Part shown: one piece after another, positions 1 to 9,924 of the stretch
How positions within the stretch are numbered: position 1 is the stretch's first letter
Layout: each line of letters opens with the position of its first letter
Source: Burkholderiaceae bacterium 16
GTDB taxonomy: Bacteria; Pseudomonadota; Gammaproteobacteria; Burkholderiales; Burkholderiaceae
DNA length: 64,000 nt
Reading direction: 5' to 3'
Assembly (NCBI GenBank): GCA_000955785.1
Contig: JYOD01000026.1
Coordinates: 1 to 64,000 of the forward strand
The notes under the pieces: generated by a model
The model's database searches: none
Told to the model about the DNA's origin: nothing
Seen by the model: only the letters and a program-made list of their open reading frames with translations
Position numbers and translations under genes: made by a program

Positions 1-2
1 GG

Positions 3-143
3 CTGACCAAGGACCTGGGCAAGGGCTTCGCGCTGGCGGTCGCCTATATCGACACCAACGCTCACAAGTCGGTCTATACCAACGTGCCTGGCCGCTACAT
101 CGGCAAGGCGACCGCCTGGGCTTCGATCACCAAGACGTTCTGA
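3..143 (+). CDS. TorF-like putative porin, C-terminal fragment
   Basis: The reading frame enters from the left edge and ends at TGA 141-143, giving the last 46 residues of a protein. The visible part has alternating beta-strand character (GFALAVAYIDTN, then a stretch ending ATAWASITKTF) and ends in phenylalanine, which is typical of outer-membrane beta-barrel proteins. It resembles the end of the TorF/Gcw_chp family of putative porins common in Burkholderiaceae. The N-terminus and signal peptide lie outside the window, so the family call is tentative. Confidence 0.5.
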   Translation: MTKDLGKGFALAVAYIDTNAHKSVYTNVPGRYIGKATAWASITKTF

Positions 144-230
144 GCAGGACGCCGCTGCCTTGCCATCTTGATGACATTTTGATGGCGCCGGCGGCGAATA
201 CTGCATCAACTTGAGGCCGCCCTGCCTAGC

Positions 231-689
231 ATGGATCCATCTCCAACAGACGACCCGCCCAACGCGGGTCCCGCTCAAATGCGACAGTCGAGCCTTGCCG
301 TGGCCTTTGCTTCCGTGCCGCGCCGCCGTCTTTCCCGTGCCCAATCCCGCAGCGAATCCCGCACCGGACGCCTCCCCGCATCCGGCATCGAAGCTGCGCC
401 GGCCACCGCGCAGGGGACGGCCGTGGACACCGCGCACGGCTGGATCCGGCTGCGGCTGGCGGTGGCGTCGGGCCAGGTCTTCGCGCTGCGCCAGTCGCTG
501 CACCGCGCGATCGGCCAGCTTGCGCGCATCTACGTGGTCGAAGTGGACCATCGCCATGGCGTGACCACGCTGCATGTGGAAGTCGAGCGCGGTGGCCGCG
601 ATGCCGCCATGCACGCAATCATGATGGCTTTGCCGGCTGCCGAGTTCGGTGTCACGACGATGCTGGGGCAAGACCATGCAGCGCATTGA
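231..689 (+). CDS. Hypothetical protein, small alpha/beta C-terminal domain
   Basis: This is a 152-residue protein of no family I recognise. The first 70 residues are Arg/Ala/Pro-rich and probably disordered. Residues about 70-150 read as beta-alpha-beta-beta-alpha-beta (WIRLRLAV, a helix with ALRQSLHRAIGQL, IYVVEVDHRH, TTLHVEVERG, a helix, FGVTTML), the pattern of a ferredoxin-like or ACT-like fold. Neither ATG (231 or 279) has a good ribosome site, so the start is uncertain. The end overlaps the start of the following DapA-family gene by 14 bases, which suggests translational coupling. A role as a small regulatory partner of that enzyme is only a guess. Confidence 0.5.
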   Translation: MDPSPTDDPPNAGPAQMRQSSLAVAFASVPRRRLSRAQSRSESRTGRLPASGIEAAPATAQGTAVDTAHGWIRLRLAVASGQVFALRQSLHRAIGQLARIYVVEVDHRHGVTTLHVEVERGGRDAAMHAIMMALPAAEFGVTTMLGQDHAAH

Positions 690-1650
690 CACCGGCGGGG
701 CTTCGCGCGAAGACAGCGCCGTCGCGCGGGTGGGTTTTGCGCCGGCGCAGCGCGAGAAGTCCCCCGCGGCGCTGTGGCTGCCGCTGGTCACGCCGATGCA
801 GGGCGGCGAGCTGGACCTGCCCGGCGCGCAGCGCCTGGCCGCGCACTATGTGGCAAGTGGCGTGGACGGGCTGGTCATCCTGGGCACGACCGGGGAGGGC
901 GCACTGCTCTCCCCGGCGGAGCGGCTGACGTTTACCGCCGCGGTACTGGAGGCGGTGGACGGCACGGTGCCCGTGCTGGCCGGTGCCGGCGGCGTAGATA
1001 CCCGCGCCGTCTGCGAGCAGGTGCGCCAGCTCGACCGCTTCGACCTGGCTGGCTACCTGGTGCCGCCGCCATACTACCTGCGGCCGGGCGACGAAGGCAT
1101 CGCCTGGCATTTCGAGCGCGTGGCGGACGCGACCTGGCGGCCGCTGATGCTGTACAACGTGCCCAAGCGCACGGGTTGCTCGCTGTCCCCGGCACTGGTG
1201 CGGCGGCTGGCGCTGCATCCACGCATCGTGGCGGTCAAGGAGTGCGATGCCACCGGGCTGCGTGAACTGGCGGGCAACGACCTGCTCGCCGTGTTCTGTG
1301 GTGAAGACGCGGCCATGCTCGACCACCTGCTGGCCGGCGGCGACGGCGTGGTGCCGGCTTGCGCGCATATCCGCCCGGATTTGTTCGTGCGCCTGCTGCG
1401 GCTGGTGGCGGCAGGCCGCCACGAAGCCGCGCGTGCGCTGTTCGCGCGGCTGGCGCCGCTGATCTCGCTGCTGTTCTCCGAGCCCAATCCGGTGCCGGTC
1501 AAGGCGGCATTGGCCTTGTGCGGCCTGATCGGCTCTGAAGTCAGGCGGCCGCTGGCGCCAGCCAGCCGGGCGTTGCGCGAACAGCTCGACCGGGCGATCG
1601 CTTCGCTGCCGCCGGCGGAGGCAGCGAAGCGCACTTTGCTATTGGCTTAG
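676..1650 (+). CDS. DapA-family dihydrodipicolinate synthase/aldolase
   Basis: This 324-residue TIM-barrel lyase belongs to the class I, Schiff-base-forming DapA/NanA family. The GTTGE motif lies near residue 75, the conserved tyrosine of YNVPKRTG is Tyr160, and the Schiff-base lysine in VAVKEC is Lys188. These match Tyr133 and Lys161 of E. coli DapA shifted by a 27-residue N-terminal extension. ATG 676 is preferred over the in-frame ATG at 649 because 649 lies deep in the upstream gene. The reaction may be condensation of pyruvate with aspartate semialdehyde in lysine synthesis, but this family includes many aldolases of other specificity. The extension and the lack of neighbouring lysine genes leave the substrate open. 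Confidence 0.75.
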   Translation: MQRIDTGGASREDSAVARVGFAPAQREKSPAALWLPLVTPMQGGELDLPGAQRLAAHYVASGVDGLVILGTTGEGALLSPAERLTFTAAVLEAVDGTVPVLAGAGGVDTRAVCEQVRQLDRFDLAGYLVPPPYYLRPGDEGIAWHFERVADATWRPLMLYNVPKRTGCSLSPALVRRLALHPRIVAVKECDATGLRELAGNDLLAVFCGEDAAMLDHLLAGGDGVVPACAHIRPDLFVRLLRLVAAGRHEAARALFARLAPLISLLFSEPNPVPVKAALALCGLIGSEVRRPLAPASRALREQLDRAIASLPPAEAAKRTLLLA

Positions 1651-1738
1651 TGACGGAGCGGCCGCCGCGGCCGGGTGGCGCGGATGCGCGAAAGGGCGGC
1701 AACCGGTAGAATGCCGGATTGCCTAAAATTTGTGCATC

Positions 1739-2242
1739 ATGTCACACGACTGGAATGCCAGCGTCACGGTCGCCGCGGTTATCGAGCGCGGCGGCCGCTT
1801 CCTGCTGGTGGAAGAAGAAACCCCCGATGGCCTGCGGCTGAACCAGCCCGCCGGCCATCTCGATCCGGGCGAGAGCCTGATCCACGCCGTCATCCGCGAA
1901 ACGCTGGAAGAAACCGCGCACACCTTTGAGCCGCGCGCGCTGCTGGGCTGCTATACCGCCCGCGCGCATTCGGCTGGCACCACGGCGCGGCCGGGGGGCG
2001 ACATCACCTATGTGCGCTTTGCCTTTACCGGCGAACTGGGCGCGCTCGATGCCGGGCGCCAGCTCGATGTGGGCATCGTGCGCACGGTGTGGATGAGCGC
2101 CGATGAGATCCGTGCCTGTCCCGATCGGCATCGCACGCCGCTGCTGATGGCCTGCATCGATGACTACCTGGCGGGCAAGCGCTTCGCGCTCGACGCGCTT
2201 TACACCCATCCCTCGGTGGTGGCCGGCGGAGCGCGGCCATGA
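1739..2242 (+). CDS. Nudix hydrolase (NudJ-like)
   Basis: This is a 167-residue Nudix hydrolase. The Nudix box is complete at about residues 41-63: GHLDPGE, then seven residues, then RETLEET, fitting GX5EX7REUXEE. Its acidic residues bind the metal that activates water against a nucleoside diphosphate-X substrate. The last four bases overlap the start of mnmA (ATGA). The same pairing occurs in E. coli, where nudJ (ymfB), a phosphatase acting on thiamine pyrophosphate and related diphosphates, precedes mnmA. That makes a NudJ-like role likely but not proven. ATG 1739 gives MSHDWNAS; an in-frame TTG at 1730 is less likely. Confidence 0.85.
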   Translation: MSHDWNASVTVAAVIERGGRFLLVEEETPDGLRLNQPAGHLDPGESLIHAVIRETLEETAHTFEPRALLGCYTARAHSAGTTARPGGDITYVRFAFTGELGALDAGRQLDVGIVRTVWMSADEIRACPDRHRTPLLMACIDDYLAGKRFALDALYTHPSVVAGGARP

Positions 2243-3333
2243 GCGCGGGCAAGCGCGTGGTGGTGGGCATGTCGGGCGGGGTGGATTCCTCGGTGACGGC
2301 GTGGCTGCTCAAGCAGCAGGGCTACGAGGTGATCGGCCTGTTCATGAAGAACTGGGAAGACGACGACGACGGCGAGTACTGTTCAACCCGGCAGGACTGG
2401 CTGGACGTGGTGTCGGTGGCCGACCTGATCGGCGTCGACGTGGAAGCCGTCAATTTCGCCGCCGAGTACAAGGATCGCGTCTTCGCCGATTTTCTGCGCG
2501 AATACTCGGCGGGCCGCACGCCGAACCCCGACGTGCTCTGCAATGCCGAGATCAAGTTCAAGGCCTTCCTGGACCATGCCATGTCGTTGGGCGCGGACAC
2601 CATCGCCACCGGCCATTACGCGCGCGTGCGCGAAGTGGCGGCAGGGGCGGGCGGGAGCCGGTTCGAACTGCTCAAGGCCTTCGACCACACCAAGGACCAG
2701 AGCTACTTCCTGCACCGGCTGAACCAGGCGCAGTTGTCGCGCACGCTGTTCCCGCTGGGCGAGATGCCCAAGACGCGGGTGCGCGAGATCGCCGCCGAGA
2801 TCGGCCTGCCCAATGCGAAGAAGAAGGACTCCACCGGCATCTGCTTTATCGGCGAGCGGCCTTTCCGCGACTTCCTCAACCGCTACCTGCCGACCAGGCC
2901 GGGCCCGATGATGACACCCGACGGCAAGGAAGTCGGCCAGCATATCGGCCTGGCTTTCTACACGCTGGGGCAGCGCAAGGGCATCGGCCTGGGTGGCAGC
3001 CGCACCGGCAATGGCGACGCCTGGTACGTGGCGCGCAAGGACATGGCCAGCAATACGCTGTATGTGGTGCAGGGCCACGAGCATCCGTGGCTGCTCACGC
3101 CCACGCTTGATGCGGCCGACCTGTCATGGGTGGCGGGCGAGGGCCCGGCGGCCGGCACCACGTTGTCGGCCAAGTCGCGCTATCGCCAGAGCGACGCTCC
3201 GTGCACGGTGACGGCGTCCACCGGCGATGCACTGCAACTGACCTTCGCGCAGGCGCAGTGGGCGGTCACGCCGGGCCAGTCCGCCGTGCTGTACGACGGC
3301 GACATCTGCCAGGGCGGCGGCATCATCCAGTGA
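2239..3333 (+). CDS. mnmA: tRNA-specific 2-thiouridylase MnmA
   Basis: MnmA puts sulfur on C2 of the wobble uridine U34 in tRNAs for Lys, Glu and Gln, using ATP and persulfide sulfur from the IscS/Tus relay. The 364-residue length is normal. The PP-loop MSGGVDSSV lies at residues 9-17. The two catalytic cysteines are Cys101 ([12 protein letters not shown]) and Cys202 ([11 protein letters not shown]), and the C-terminal barrel follows. The gene overlaps the upstream Nudix gene by four bases, so translation is probably coupled. A strong hairpin terminator follows about 20 bases after the stop. Confidence 0.97.
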   Translation: MSAGKRVVVGMSGGVDSSVTAWLLKQQGYEVIGLFMKNWEDDDDGEYCSTRQDWLDVVSVADLIGVDVEAVNFAAEYKDRVFADFLREYSAGRTPNPDVLCNAEIKFKAFLDHAMSLGADTIATGHYARVREVAAGAGGSRFELLKAFDHTKDQSYFLHRLNQAQLSRTLFPLGEMPKTRVREIAAEIGLPNAKKKDSTGICFIGERPFRDFLNRYLPTRPGPMMTPDGKEVGQHIGLAFYTLGQRKGIGLGGSRTGNGDAWYVARKDMASNTLYVVQGHEHPWLLTPTLDAADLSWVAGEGPAAGTTLSAKSRYRQSDAPCTVTASTGDALQLTFAQAQWAVTPGQSAVLYDGDICQGGGIIQ

Positions 3334-3351
3334 TGCGCGGCGCCGCCACGG

Positions 3352-3387
3352 CATGAAAAAACCGGCCGTCTGGCCGGTTTTTTCATG
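3352..3387. terminator. Bidirectional rho-independent terminator, mnmA/GST
   Basis: The 16-base left arm (3352-3367) is perfectly complementary to the right arm (3372-3387) around a 4-base loop. The stem core is ACCGGCC/GGCCGGT, flanked by A6 on the left and T6 on the right. It sits between convergent genes and can end transcription from both sides. Confidence 0.92.
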
Positions 3388-3403
3388 GGCAGCCAGGAAC
3401 GGC

Positions 3404-4018
3404 TCAGCCGCGCGGCGGCTCGGTGTCGATAAACGACTGGCGCTTGCCGAGCTTGTCCTGGTACACCGCGAGACGCGGGTGGCGCTCGCGCCAGGCGATG
3501 TCCGGGAAGCGGAAGTCGAGATACGACAACGCGCAACCCACGGCCACGTCGGCCAGCGAGTAATGGTTGCCCGAACACCAGGGCCGGTCGGCCAGGCCGT
3601 CGGCGATGGCGGCCACCGCGGCGTCGATCTTGCCGAGCTGGCGCTTGACCCAGCGCTCGCTGCGCTGCTCCGGCTCGCGCTGGGTGTGTTCCAGGCGCGC
3701 CAGCAGGGCGGCATCGAGCAGGCCGTCGGCCAGCGCTTCCCAGCAGCGTACCTCGACGCGCTCGCGCCCGGCCTGCGGAATCATCCGGCTGACCGGCGTC
3801 AGCGTGTCGACATACTCGACGATCACGCGCGAATCGAAAATCGCGCCGCCGTCTTCCATGACCAGGCACGGTACCTTGCCCAGCGGATTGAACTGGCCGA
3901 TGGTGGTATCCGGCGACCACACGTCCACCTCGACCATCTGGTAGTCGATCTTCTTTTCCGCCATCACCACGCGCACCTTGCGCGCGTAAGGGCTGGTTTG
4001 CGATGCATACAGCTTCAT
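3404..4018 (-). CDS. Glutathione S-transferase family protein
   Basis: This is a 204-residue cytosolic GST. Residues 1-80 form the thioredoxin-like glutathione-binding domain: MKLYASQTSPYARKVR, with the SPYARK active-site region and the cis-proline loop GKVPCLV, followed by FDSRVIVEYVD with its glutathione-binding acidic residue. The rest is the all-helical domain that binds the second substrate. The ribosome site GAGGGGAG lies just before the ATG. The gene converges on mnmA across a shared terminator. A 17-base inverted repeat starts 17 bases upstream of the start codon and may control it. The substrate is unknown. Confidence 0.9.
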   Translation of the reverse strand: MKLYASQTSPYARKVRVVMAEKKIDYQMVEVDVWSPDTTIGQFNPLGKVPCLVMEDGGAIFDSRVIVEYVDTLTPVSRMIPQAGRERVEVRCWEALADGLLDAALLARLEHTQREPEQRSERWVKRQLGKIDAAVAAIADGLADRPWCSGNHYSLADVAVGCALSYLDFRFPDIAWRERHPRLAVYQDKLGKRQSFIDTEPPRG

Positions 4019-4035
4019 GGACTCCCCTCGAGCTT

Positions 4036-4113
4036 GTTATGAAGTGCATCGGCGCTCCAGGCACGGCGGCCACGCCGGAGCGTTCGGCCGGCATGCCCGA
4101 TGCACTTCATAAC
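4036..4113. repeat. Long inverted repeat with nested stem upstream of GST gene
   Basis: Seventeen bases at 4036-4052 are an exact reverse complement of 4097-4113. Inside lies a second pair, CGCTCC (4053-4058) with GGAGCG (4077-4082), extended by GGC/GCC past one bulged base. The extra bases between the nested stem and the right arm contain a small CGGCCG palindrome. It begins 17 bases upstream of the GST start codon. It could be a two-site operator or a structured leader RNA. There is no T tract, so it is not an ordinary terminator. Confidence 0.7.
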
Positions 4114-5857
<1,744 letters not shown>

Positions 5858-5921
5858 TCTTCCCGGCGTGGGCGGTCGGTCCGAGCGTTTCGGATCGCAC
5901 CATGCCGGCAGGCCACGTTGC

Positions 5922-5950
5922 AAAAAAGCCACCCCATGGGTGGTTTTTTG
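5922..5950 (+). terminator. Rho-independent terminator after purB
   Basis: The stem CCACCC/GGGTGG surrounds a CAT loop. It is preceded by an A6 run and followed by a T6 run, with one bulged G on the left side. It lies about 65 bases after the purB stop. Confidence 0.85.
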
Positions 5951-6155
5951 TTGCGCGCCCGGCATGCGCACAGGCGGGCAGGCGCCGCGTCCTGGCTGCG
6001 ACGAAATGTCACTTCAAACCATTTGAATGATTCCATGAATTTCAGACCGTTCCGCAACACGCCGGGCGCACAATAATGCGAGAATTCAACGGCACGCATG
6101 ATTGCCGTTCAGTAAAAGTTTATGAAACGCCCGCATAGGGCAGGGGTCTTCTTCC

Positions 6156-6746
6156 ATGCATTCCCAAGCCAAAGCCAGTGCCCACACCGGCACCGCTCCA
6201 GGGCCGTCATCGGCGTCCGCTTATGGCGCGACCGCGATCGGCCTGCACTGGATCATCGCCTTGCTGATCTTTGCCGCGTTCGGGCTGGGCTTGTACATGA
6301 CCAGCATCCCGGGCCTGTCGATGCTCAAGCTCAAGCTGTTTTCGTGGCACAAGTGGATCGGCGTGACGGTATTCGCCTTTGCCGTGCTGCGCGTGCTCTG
6401 GCGCGCCACGCACCGCGCTCCGGCTCCGGCTGCCGGCACCCCGGCCTGGCAGGCCAAGGCGGCCAACGCCGCCCACGTGCTGCTGTACGTGCTGATCGTG
6501 GTGGTGCCGGTTACCGGCTACCTGTACAGCTCAGCTTCAGGCGTTCCCGTGGTCTACCTTGGCATCTGGCAACTGCCCGCGCTGCTCGAGAAAAACGATG
6601 AGCTCAAGGAAATCCTGAAGCTGGCGCATATCTGGCTGAACTACCTGATGGCCGTCATCGTCGTAGTCCATGCGGCCGCCGCCCTCAAGCATCAGTTCAT
6701 CGAACGCGACGGTACACTGGCGCGCATGCTGCCGTTCCTCAAATAG
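6156..6746 (+). CDS. Cytochrome b561 family protein
   Basis: This 196-residue inner-membrane diheme cytochrome has four predicted helices. The histidines expected to bind heme are in GLHWIIALL (helix 1), FSWHKWIGV (helix 2), AAHVLLYVL (helix 3) and VVHAAAALKH (helix 4). In E. coli, CybB oxidises ubiquinol and passes electrons to superoxide, and the related yceJ lies beside yceI as here. It starts a three-gene run with two YceI genes downstream on the same strand. The long gap after purB (5951-6155) must hold its promoter, but I cannot pick clear elements. Confidence 0.9.
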   Translation: MHSQAKASAHTGTAPGPSSASAYGATAIGLHWIIALLIFAAFGLGLYMTSIPGLSMLKLKLFSWHKWIGVTVFAFAVLRVLWRATHRAPAPAAGTPAWQAKAANAAHVLLYVLIVVVPVTGYLYSSASGVPVVYLGIWQLPALLEKNDELKEILKLAHIWLNYLMAVIVVVHAAAALKHQFIERDGTLARMLPFLK

Positions 6747-6794
6747 GGCAAGGCGGGGCCCGTCCCGATTCTCCGCTCTGACTGACCATTGACC

Positions 6795-6812
6795 GAGGGC
6801 CGCACGGCCCTC
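6795..6812 (+). other. Small hairpin just upstream of first YceI gene
   Basis: GAGGGCC (6795-6801) pairs with GGCCCTC (6806-6812) around a 4-base loop. It sits between the cytochrome b561 stop and the AGGAG ribosome site of the next gene. It has no T tract. It may be an RNA processing or stabilising hairpin that sets different expression levels for the two genes. Confidence 0.45.
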
Positions 6813-6833
6813 CTAGCGACAGGAGTTCTTTTC

Positions 6834-7406
6834 ATGAAACGCATTCCCCGCCCGAGCGCGCTCCTGATGGCGGCCACGCTGGCCACAGCCGGCATTGCGG
6901 CGAATTACGCCTGGGCCCAGGTGGACGCAGCCAAGAGCTCTGTCACCGCGACAGCCCGCCAGATCGGCGTGCCGATGGAAGGCAAGTTCAAGAAATTCGA
7001 TGCCGCGGTATCGTTCGATCCCGCCAAGCTGGCAGCGTCCTCGGCCAAGGTCGAGATCGACGTGTCCAGCTTCGAGATCGGCGATGCAGAGACCACCAAG
7101 GAGGTAAAGGGGCGCGACTGGTTCGACGCGGCCAAGTACCCCAAGGCGGTGTTCCAGTCGACCAGCATCAAGGCCGGCGCAGCCGGCAAGTACGAGGTGG
7201 CGGGCAAGCTCACCATCAAGGGCAAGACCCAGGACGTGGTGATTCCGGCAAGCTATCGCCAGGACGCCGGCGGCCAGGTGTTCGAAGGTGTGCTGCCGAT
7301 CAAGCGCACCGTGTATAACATCGGCGATGGCGAGTGGAAGGATACTTCCGTCGTTGCCGACGATGTCCAGATCAAATTCCGTATCGTGACCGCGGCCAGG
7401 AAGTAA
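6834..7406 (+). CDS. YceI family periplasmic protein (first copy)
   Basis: This 190-residue YceI-domain protein has a clear Sec signal peptide: MKRIPR, a hydrophobic core, and cleavage near AWAQ (residue 29). YceI proteins are single lipocalin-like barrels that bind polyisoprenoid or other long hydrophobic molecules. Typical motifs are visible: EIDVSSFEIGDAETTKEVKG, DWFDAAKYPKAVFQS, and KGKTQDVVIP in the last third. ATG 6834 is chosen because AGGAG lies 8 bases before it and it gives the signal peptide. Pairing with cytochrome b561 suggests a role in redox balance of the quinone pool or envelope, but this is inference. Confidence 0.9.
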   Translation: MKRIPRPSALLMAATLATAGIAANYAWAQVDAAKSSVTATARQIGVPMEGKFKKFDAAVSFDPAKLAASSAKVEIDVSSFEIGDAETTKEVKGRDWFDAAKYPKAVFQSTSIKAGAAGKYEVAGKLTIKGKTQDVVIPASYRQDAGGQVFEGVLPIKRTVYNIGDGEWKDTSVVADDVQIKFRIVTAARK

Positions 7407-7481
7407 GCGCGCAGCGCCCGTATTCCCTGTCGCACCTTTGTACCTTTGCTGTTCATCCCCAACTTTTTGCCGGGAGTTCTC

Positions 7482-8072
7482 ATGAAACTGCGCACCATCC
7501 TCGCCGCTGTCGCGGCCCTTTCCGCCAGCGCCGCCGTCGGCGTGGCGTCCGCCAACACGGTGACTTACAACCTCGATCCGACCCACACGTACCCGAGCTT
7601 CGAAGCCGACCACCTTGGCGGCCTGTCGACCTGGCGCGGCAAGTTCGAAAAGTCGAGCGGCGTGGTGACGCTGGATCGCGTTGCCAAGACCGGCACGGTT
7701 GACATCAAGATCGACGCCGCCTCGGTCGACTTCGGCAACAGCAAGCTGAACCAGCACGCGAAGGGCCCCGACATGTTCAATGTCGAAGCCTTCCCGGAAG
7801 CCACCTACAAGGGCAAGTTCACCAAATTCAATGGCGACGTGCCGACCGAAGTCGATGGTCTGCTGACCCTGCATGGTGTGACCAAGCCGGTCAAGCTGGA
7901 GATCCGTGATTTCAAGTGCATCCAGCATCCGATGCTCAAGCGCGAAGCCTGCGGCGCCGATGCCGTGGGTAGCTTCAGCCGTGCCGATTTCGGTATCGAC
8001 TACGGCGTGAAGATGGGCTTCAAGCCCGAGGTCAAGCTGGCGATCCAGGTCGAAGGCGTGAAGGCCGACTAA
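7482..8072 (+). CDS. YceI family periplasmic protein (second copy)
   Basis: This 196-residue YceI protein has a signal peptide ([13 protein letters not shown], cleavage near ASAN, residue 25). The mature part begins [22 protein letters not shown] and carries the [17 protein letters not shown] motif of the family. It is nearer in sequence style to E. coli YceI than the copy just upstream, so the two are probably old paralogues that have diverged. It also has a longer loop with two cysteines (FKCIQHP, REACGAD) that could form a disulfide in the periplasm. A strong terminator closes the three-gene unit. Confidence 0.92.
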   Translation: MKLRTILAAVAALSASAAVGVASANTVTYNLDPTHTYPSFEADHLGGLSTWRGKFEKSSGVVTLDRVAKTGTVDIKIDAASVDFGNSKLNQHAKGPDMFNVEAFPEATYKGKFTKFNGDVPTEVDGLLTLHGVTKPVKLEIRDFKCIQHPMLKREACGADAVGSFSRADFGIDYGVKMGFKPEVKLAIQVEGVKAD

Positions 8073-8129
8073 GACGGACGACAGATACATCGCGAGGTCC
8101 GGGGGTTGCCCCCGACTTCGCGCATCTGG

Positions 8130-8178
8130 GAAACAAAGAAAAAGGCCGGGGCGCAATCCCGGCCTTTTTCTTTGTTTC
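8130..8178. terminator. Strong bidirectional terminator after YceI operon
   Basis: Two 21-base arms, 8130-8150 and 8158-8178, are perfectly complementary around a 7-base loop. The GGCCGGG/CCCGGCC core is flanked by A-rich (left) and T-rich (right) segments. It separates the YceI unit from the phc operon. Confidence 0.92.
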
Positions 8179-8220
8179 CGGCACAATGGGTGAGCCTGCG
8201 CGGGCATCGCTCAGGTTGTG

Positions 8221-8249
8221 TTGTCCGCACCTGGCGGCCACAGTACAAT
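8221..8249 (+). promoter_or_regulatory. Predicted sigma-70 promoter of phcB operon
   Basis: TTGTCC (8221-8226) and TACAAT (8244-8249) are separated by 17 bases, a good match to the -35 and -10 consensus. A start near 8256 would leave an untranslated leader of about 200-250 bases. Just after it, AGTCTCA occurs at 8271-8277 and again at 8287-8293, exactly 16 bases apart, possibly a regulator site. Confidence 0.6.
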
Positions 8250-8352
8250 GATTCGCTAGGATTCAGTTACAGTCTCACTCAGTCAAAGTCTCAGTCACCG
8301 TTACCAGGGTGCAGTCGCGCGCGTGCCTGCCTGCCATCAGTCAAGGACGCCC

Positions 8353-8409
8353 ATGCCCGCAACCGATTACCGACATGTATCCCAGCAGTACCCCCTGATA
8401 CTGGTCTAG
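8353..8409 (+). CDS. Possible leader peptide upstream of phcB
   Basis: This is an 18-codon ORF (MPATDYRHVSQQYPLILV) ending in TAG, with AGGA five bases before its ATG. That is a better ribosome site than either candidate start of phcB. It lies inside the predicted phcB leader, 101 bases before the preferred phcB start. It may be a regulatory upstream ORF or chance; conservation is untested. Confidence 0.3.
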   Translation: MPATDYRHVSQQYPLILV

Positions 8410-8510
8410 CGTAGCGATCCATCGCCCTACGAGCTGTACCCGGCCAGTCAATGCCACACTGTTGTACTGGGCGGCCGGCAGCGTTTCTCGGATTTCTCTG
8501 GCGCAATACC

Positions 8511-9902
8511 GTGTACTCCCAAACGCAAATCGATCCGGTGGTCAGTTTCCGCAACTCGCAGGGCGAGCAGGTGCGGGGCACAATTATCAATCTCCAGAGA
8601 AAGTCTCTGGTGATGGAAATCTACAACCCATACTCGATCGTCCAGGTCAGCGAGGTGCTGAGCGAGCTGAGTGTGCGCATGGGGACCAAGAACGCCTACC
8701 TGGGCAAGGCGGTGGTGATGAGCCTGGTGAATACCGGCCTCACCGCGGTGGTATCGCTTACGCTGATCGACGAATGGCGCGAGTTGAGCGACCTGCCCAA
8801 CGAGCCGAAGTCGGTCGGGCGCGAAGCGGAACTGTTTATCAACGACTGGGACGCGCGCTTCAATATCCGGCGCGATTACCAGATCGTGGTCAATGAAATG
8901 CGCGCGTTTCTCTCTGAAGTGTCGCGCTGGGTCGAGCAGGTCGACCTGACCGAAAACCTGCCCAAGACGGATGGACGGTTGCGGGAGGATGTGTTCTACG
9001 AGCTGGCCACGCCGATCATGCTCAAGACCAAGTCCTACCTGGACCGGCTGGAAGGCGAGGCCGGGCAGGTGGACGCCGAGATCGCGCCCGTGCACCGTAC
9101 CTATGCGCAGTCGGCCCTGCATCCGTTGCTGCTGCGCGCCCCCTTTGTCTATCGCACCTTCACCAAGCCGCTGGGCTACGCCGGCGACTACGAGATGGTC
9201 AACCAGATCCTGAGCGATCCGCAGCAGGGCCCGACCACTTACTTTCAGATCGTCAACACGGCTTTCCTCAAGGCGGCGGTAGCCACCGCCCACCGCAACC
9301 GGATCGACCTGCTGGTGGACTTCCTGTCGCGCCAGGCGGACGCCGCCCGCGCGGCCGGCAGGCCGTTCCGCGTGCTCAATGTCGGCTGCGGCCCGGCCTT
9401 CGAGATCCAGCGCTTCGTGCGTGAATATGCGCAGCCCGAACTGCTGTCGTTCCAGCTGGTCGATTTCAGCGAGGAGACGCTGGCCTACACCAAGTCCTCC
9501 ATCGAAAATTCGGCGGCCTCGGCGGGGCACAAGGTCTCGGTGGAGATGGTGCACCAGTCGGTGCACGAACTGCTCAAGCGCAAGATTTCGCCGGACGATG
9601 CCTCGCTGCGCGAGTTCGACGCGGTGTATTGCGCGGGGCTGTTCGATTACCTGTCGGATAAGGTGTGTTCCAGGCTGCTAAGCTATTTTGCCGCGCGTAC
9701 GCGGCCTGGCGGCCAGCTGCTGGTGACCAATGTCCACTCCGCCAACCCCGAGAAGTACGGCATGGAACATTTGCTGGAGTGGTACCTGATCTATCGCGAC
9801 GAGGCCAGGATGAGTATGCTGCTGCCCGAGCAATCCCGCGACCATAAGCTCTATGTCGACCAGACCGGAGTCAATGTGTTCGCGGAAGCGATCATCCTCT
9901 GA
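8511..9902 (+). CDS. phcB: PhcB-like quorum-signal methyltransferase with PilZ-like N-terminus
   Basis: This is a two-domain protein of about 463 residues. Residues about 10-95 look like a small beta-barrel of the PilZ type (VSFRNSQGEQVRGTIINL), but the c-di-GMP motif D/NxSxxG is not evident. After a helical middle region comes a class I SAM methyltransferase with motif I FRVLNVGCGP. In Ralstonia solanacearum, PhcB makes the 3-hydroxy fatty-acid methyl ester signal (3-OH PAME or 3-OH MAME) sensed by PhcS, and the next three genes here match phcS, phcR and phcQ in order. The start is uncertain: GTG 8511 gives MYSQTQIDPVV, while ATG 8451 adds 20 residues of unconvincing sequence. Neither has a clear ribosome site. 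Confidence 0.85.
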   Translation: MYSQTQIDPVVSFRNSQGEQVRGTIINLQRKSLVMEIYNPYSIVQVSEVLSELSVRMGTKNAYLGKAVVMSLVNTGLTAVVSLTLIDEWRELSDLPNEPKSVGREAELFINDWDARFNIRRDYQIVVNEMRAFLSEVSRWVEQVDLTENLPKTDGRLREDVFYELATPIMLKTKSYLDRLEGEAGQVDAEIAPVHRTYAQSALHPLLLRAPFVYRTFTKPLGYAGDYEMVNQILSDPQQGPTTYFQIVNTAFLKAAVATAHRNRIDLLVDFLSRQADAARAAGRPFRVLNVGCGPAFEIQRFVREYAQPELLSFQLVDFSEETLAYTKSSIENSAASAGHKVSVEMVHQSVHELLKRKISPDDASLREFDAVYCAGLFDYLSDKVCSRLLSYFAARTRPGGQLLVTNVHSANPEKYGMEHLLEWYLIYRDEARMSMLLPEQSRDHKLYVDQTGVNVFAEAIIL

Positions 9903-9924
9903 AACACCAGTAGCCGGCCCAGCC

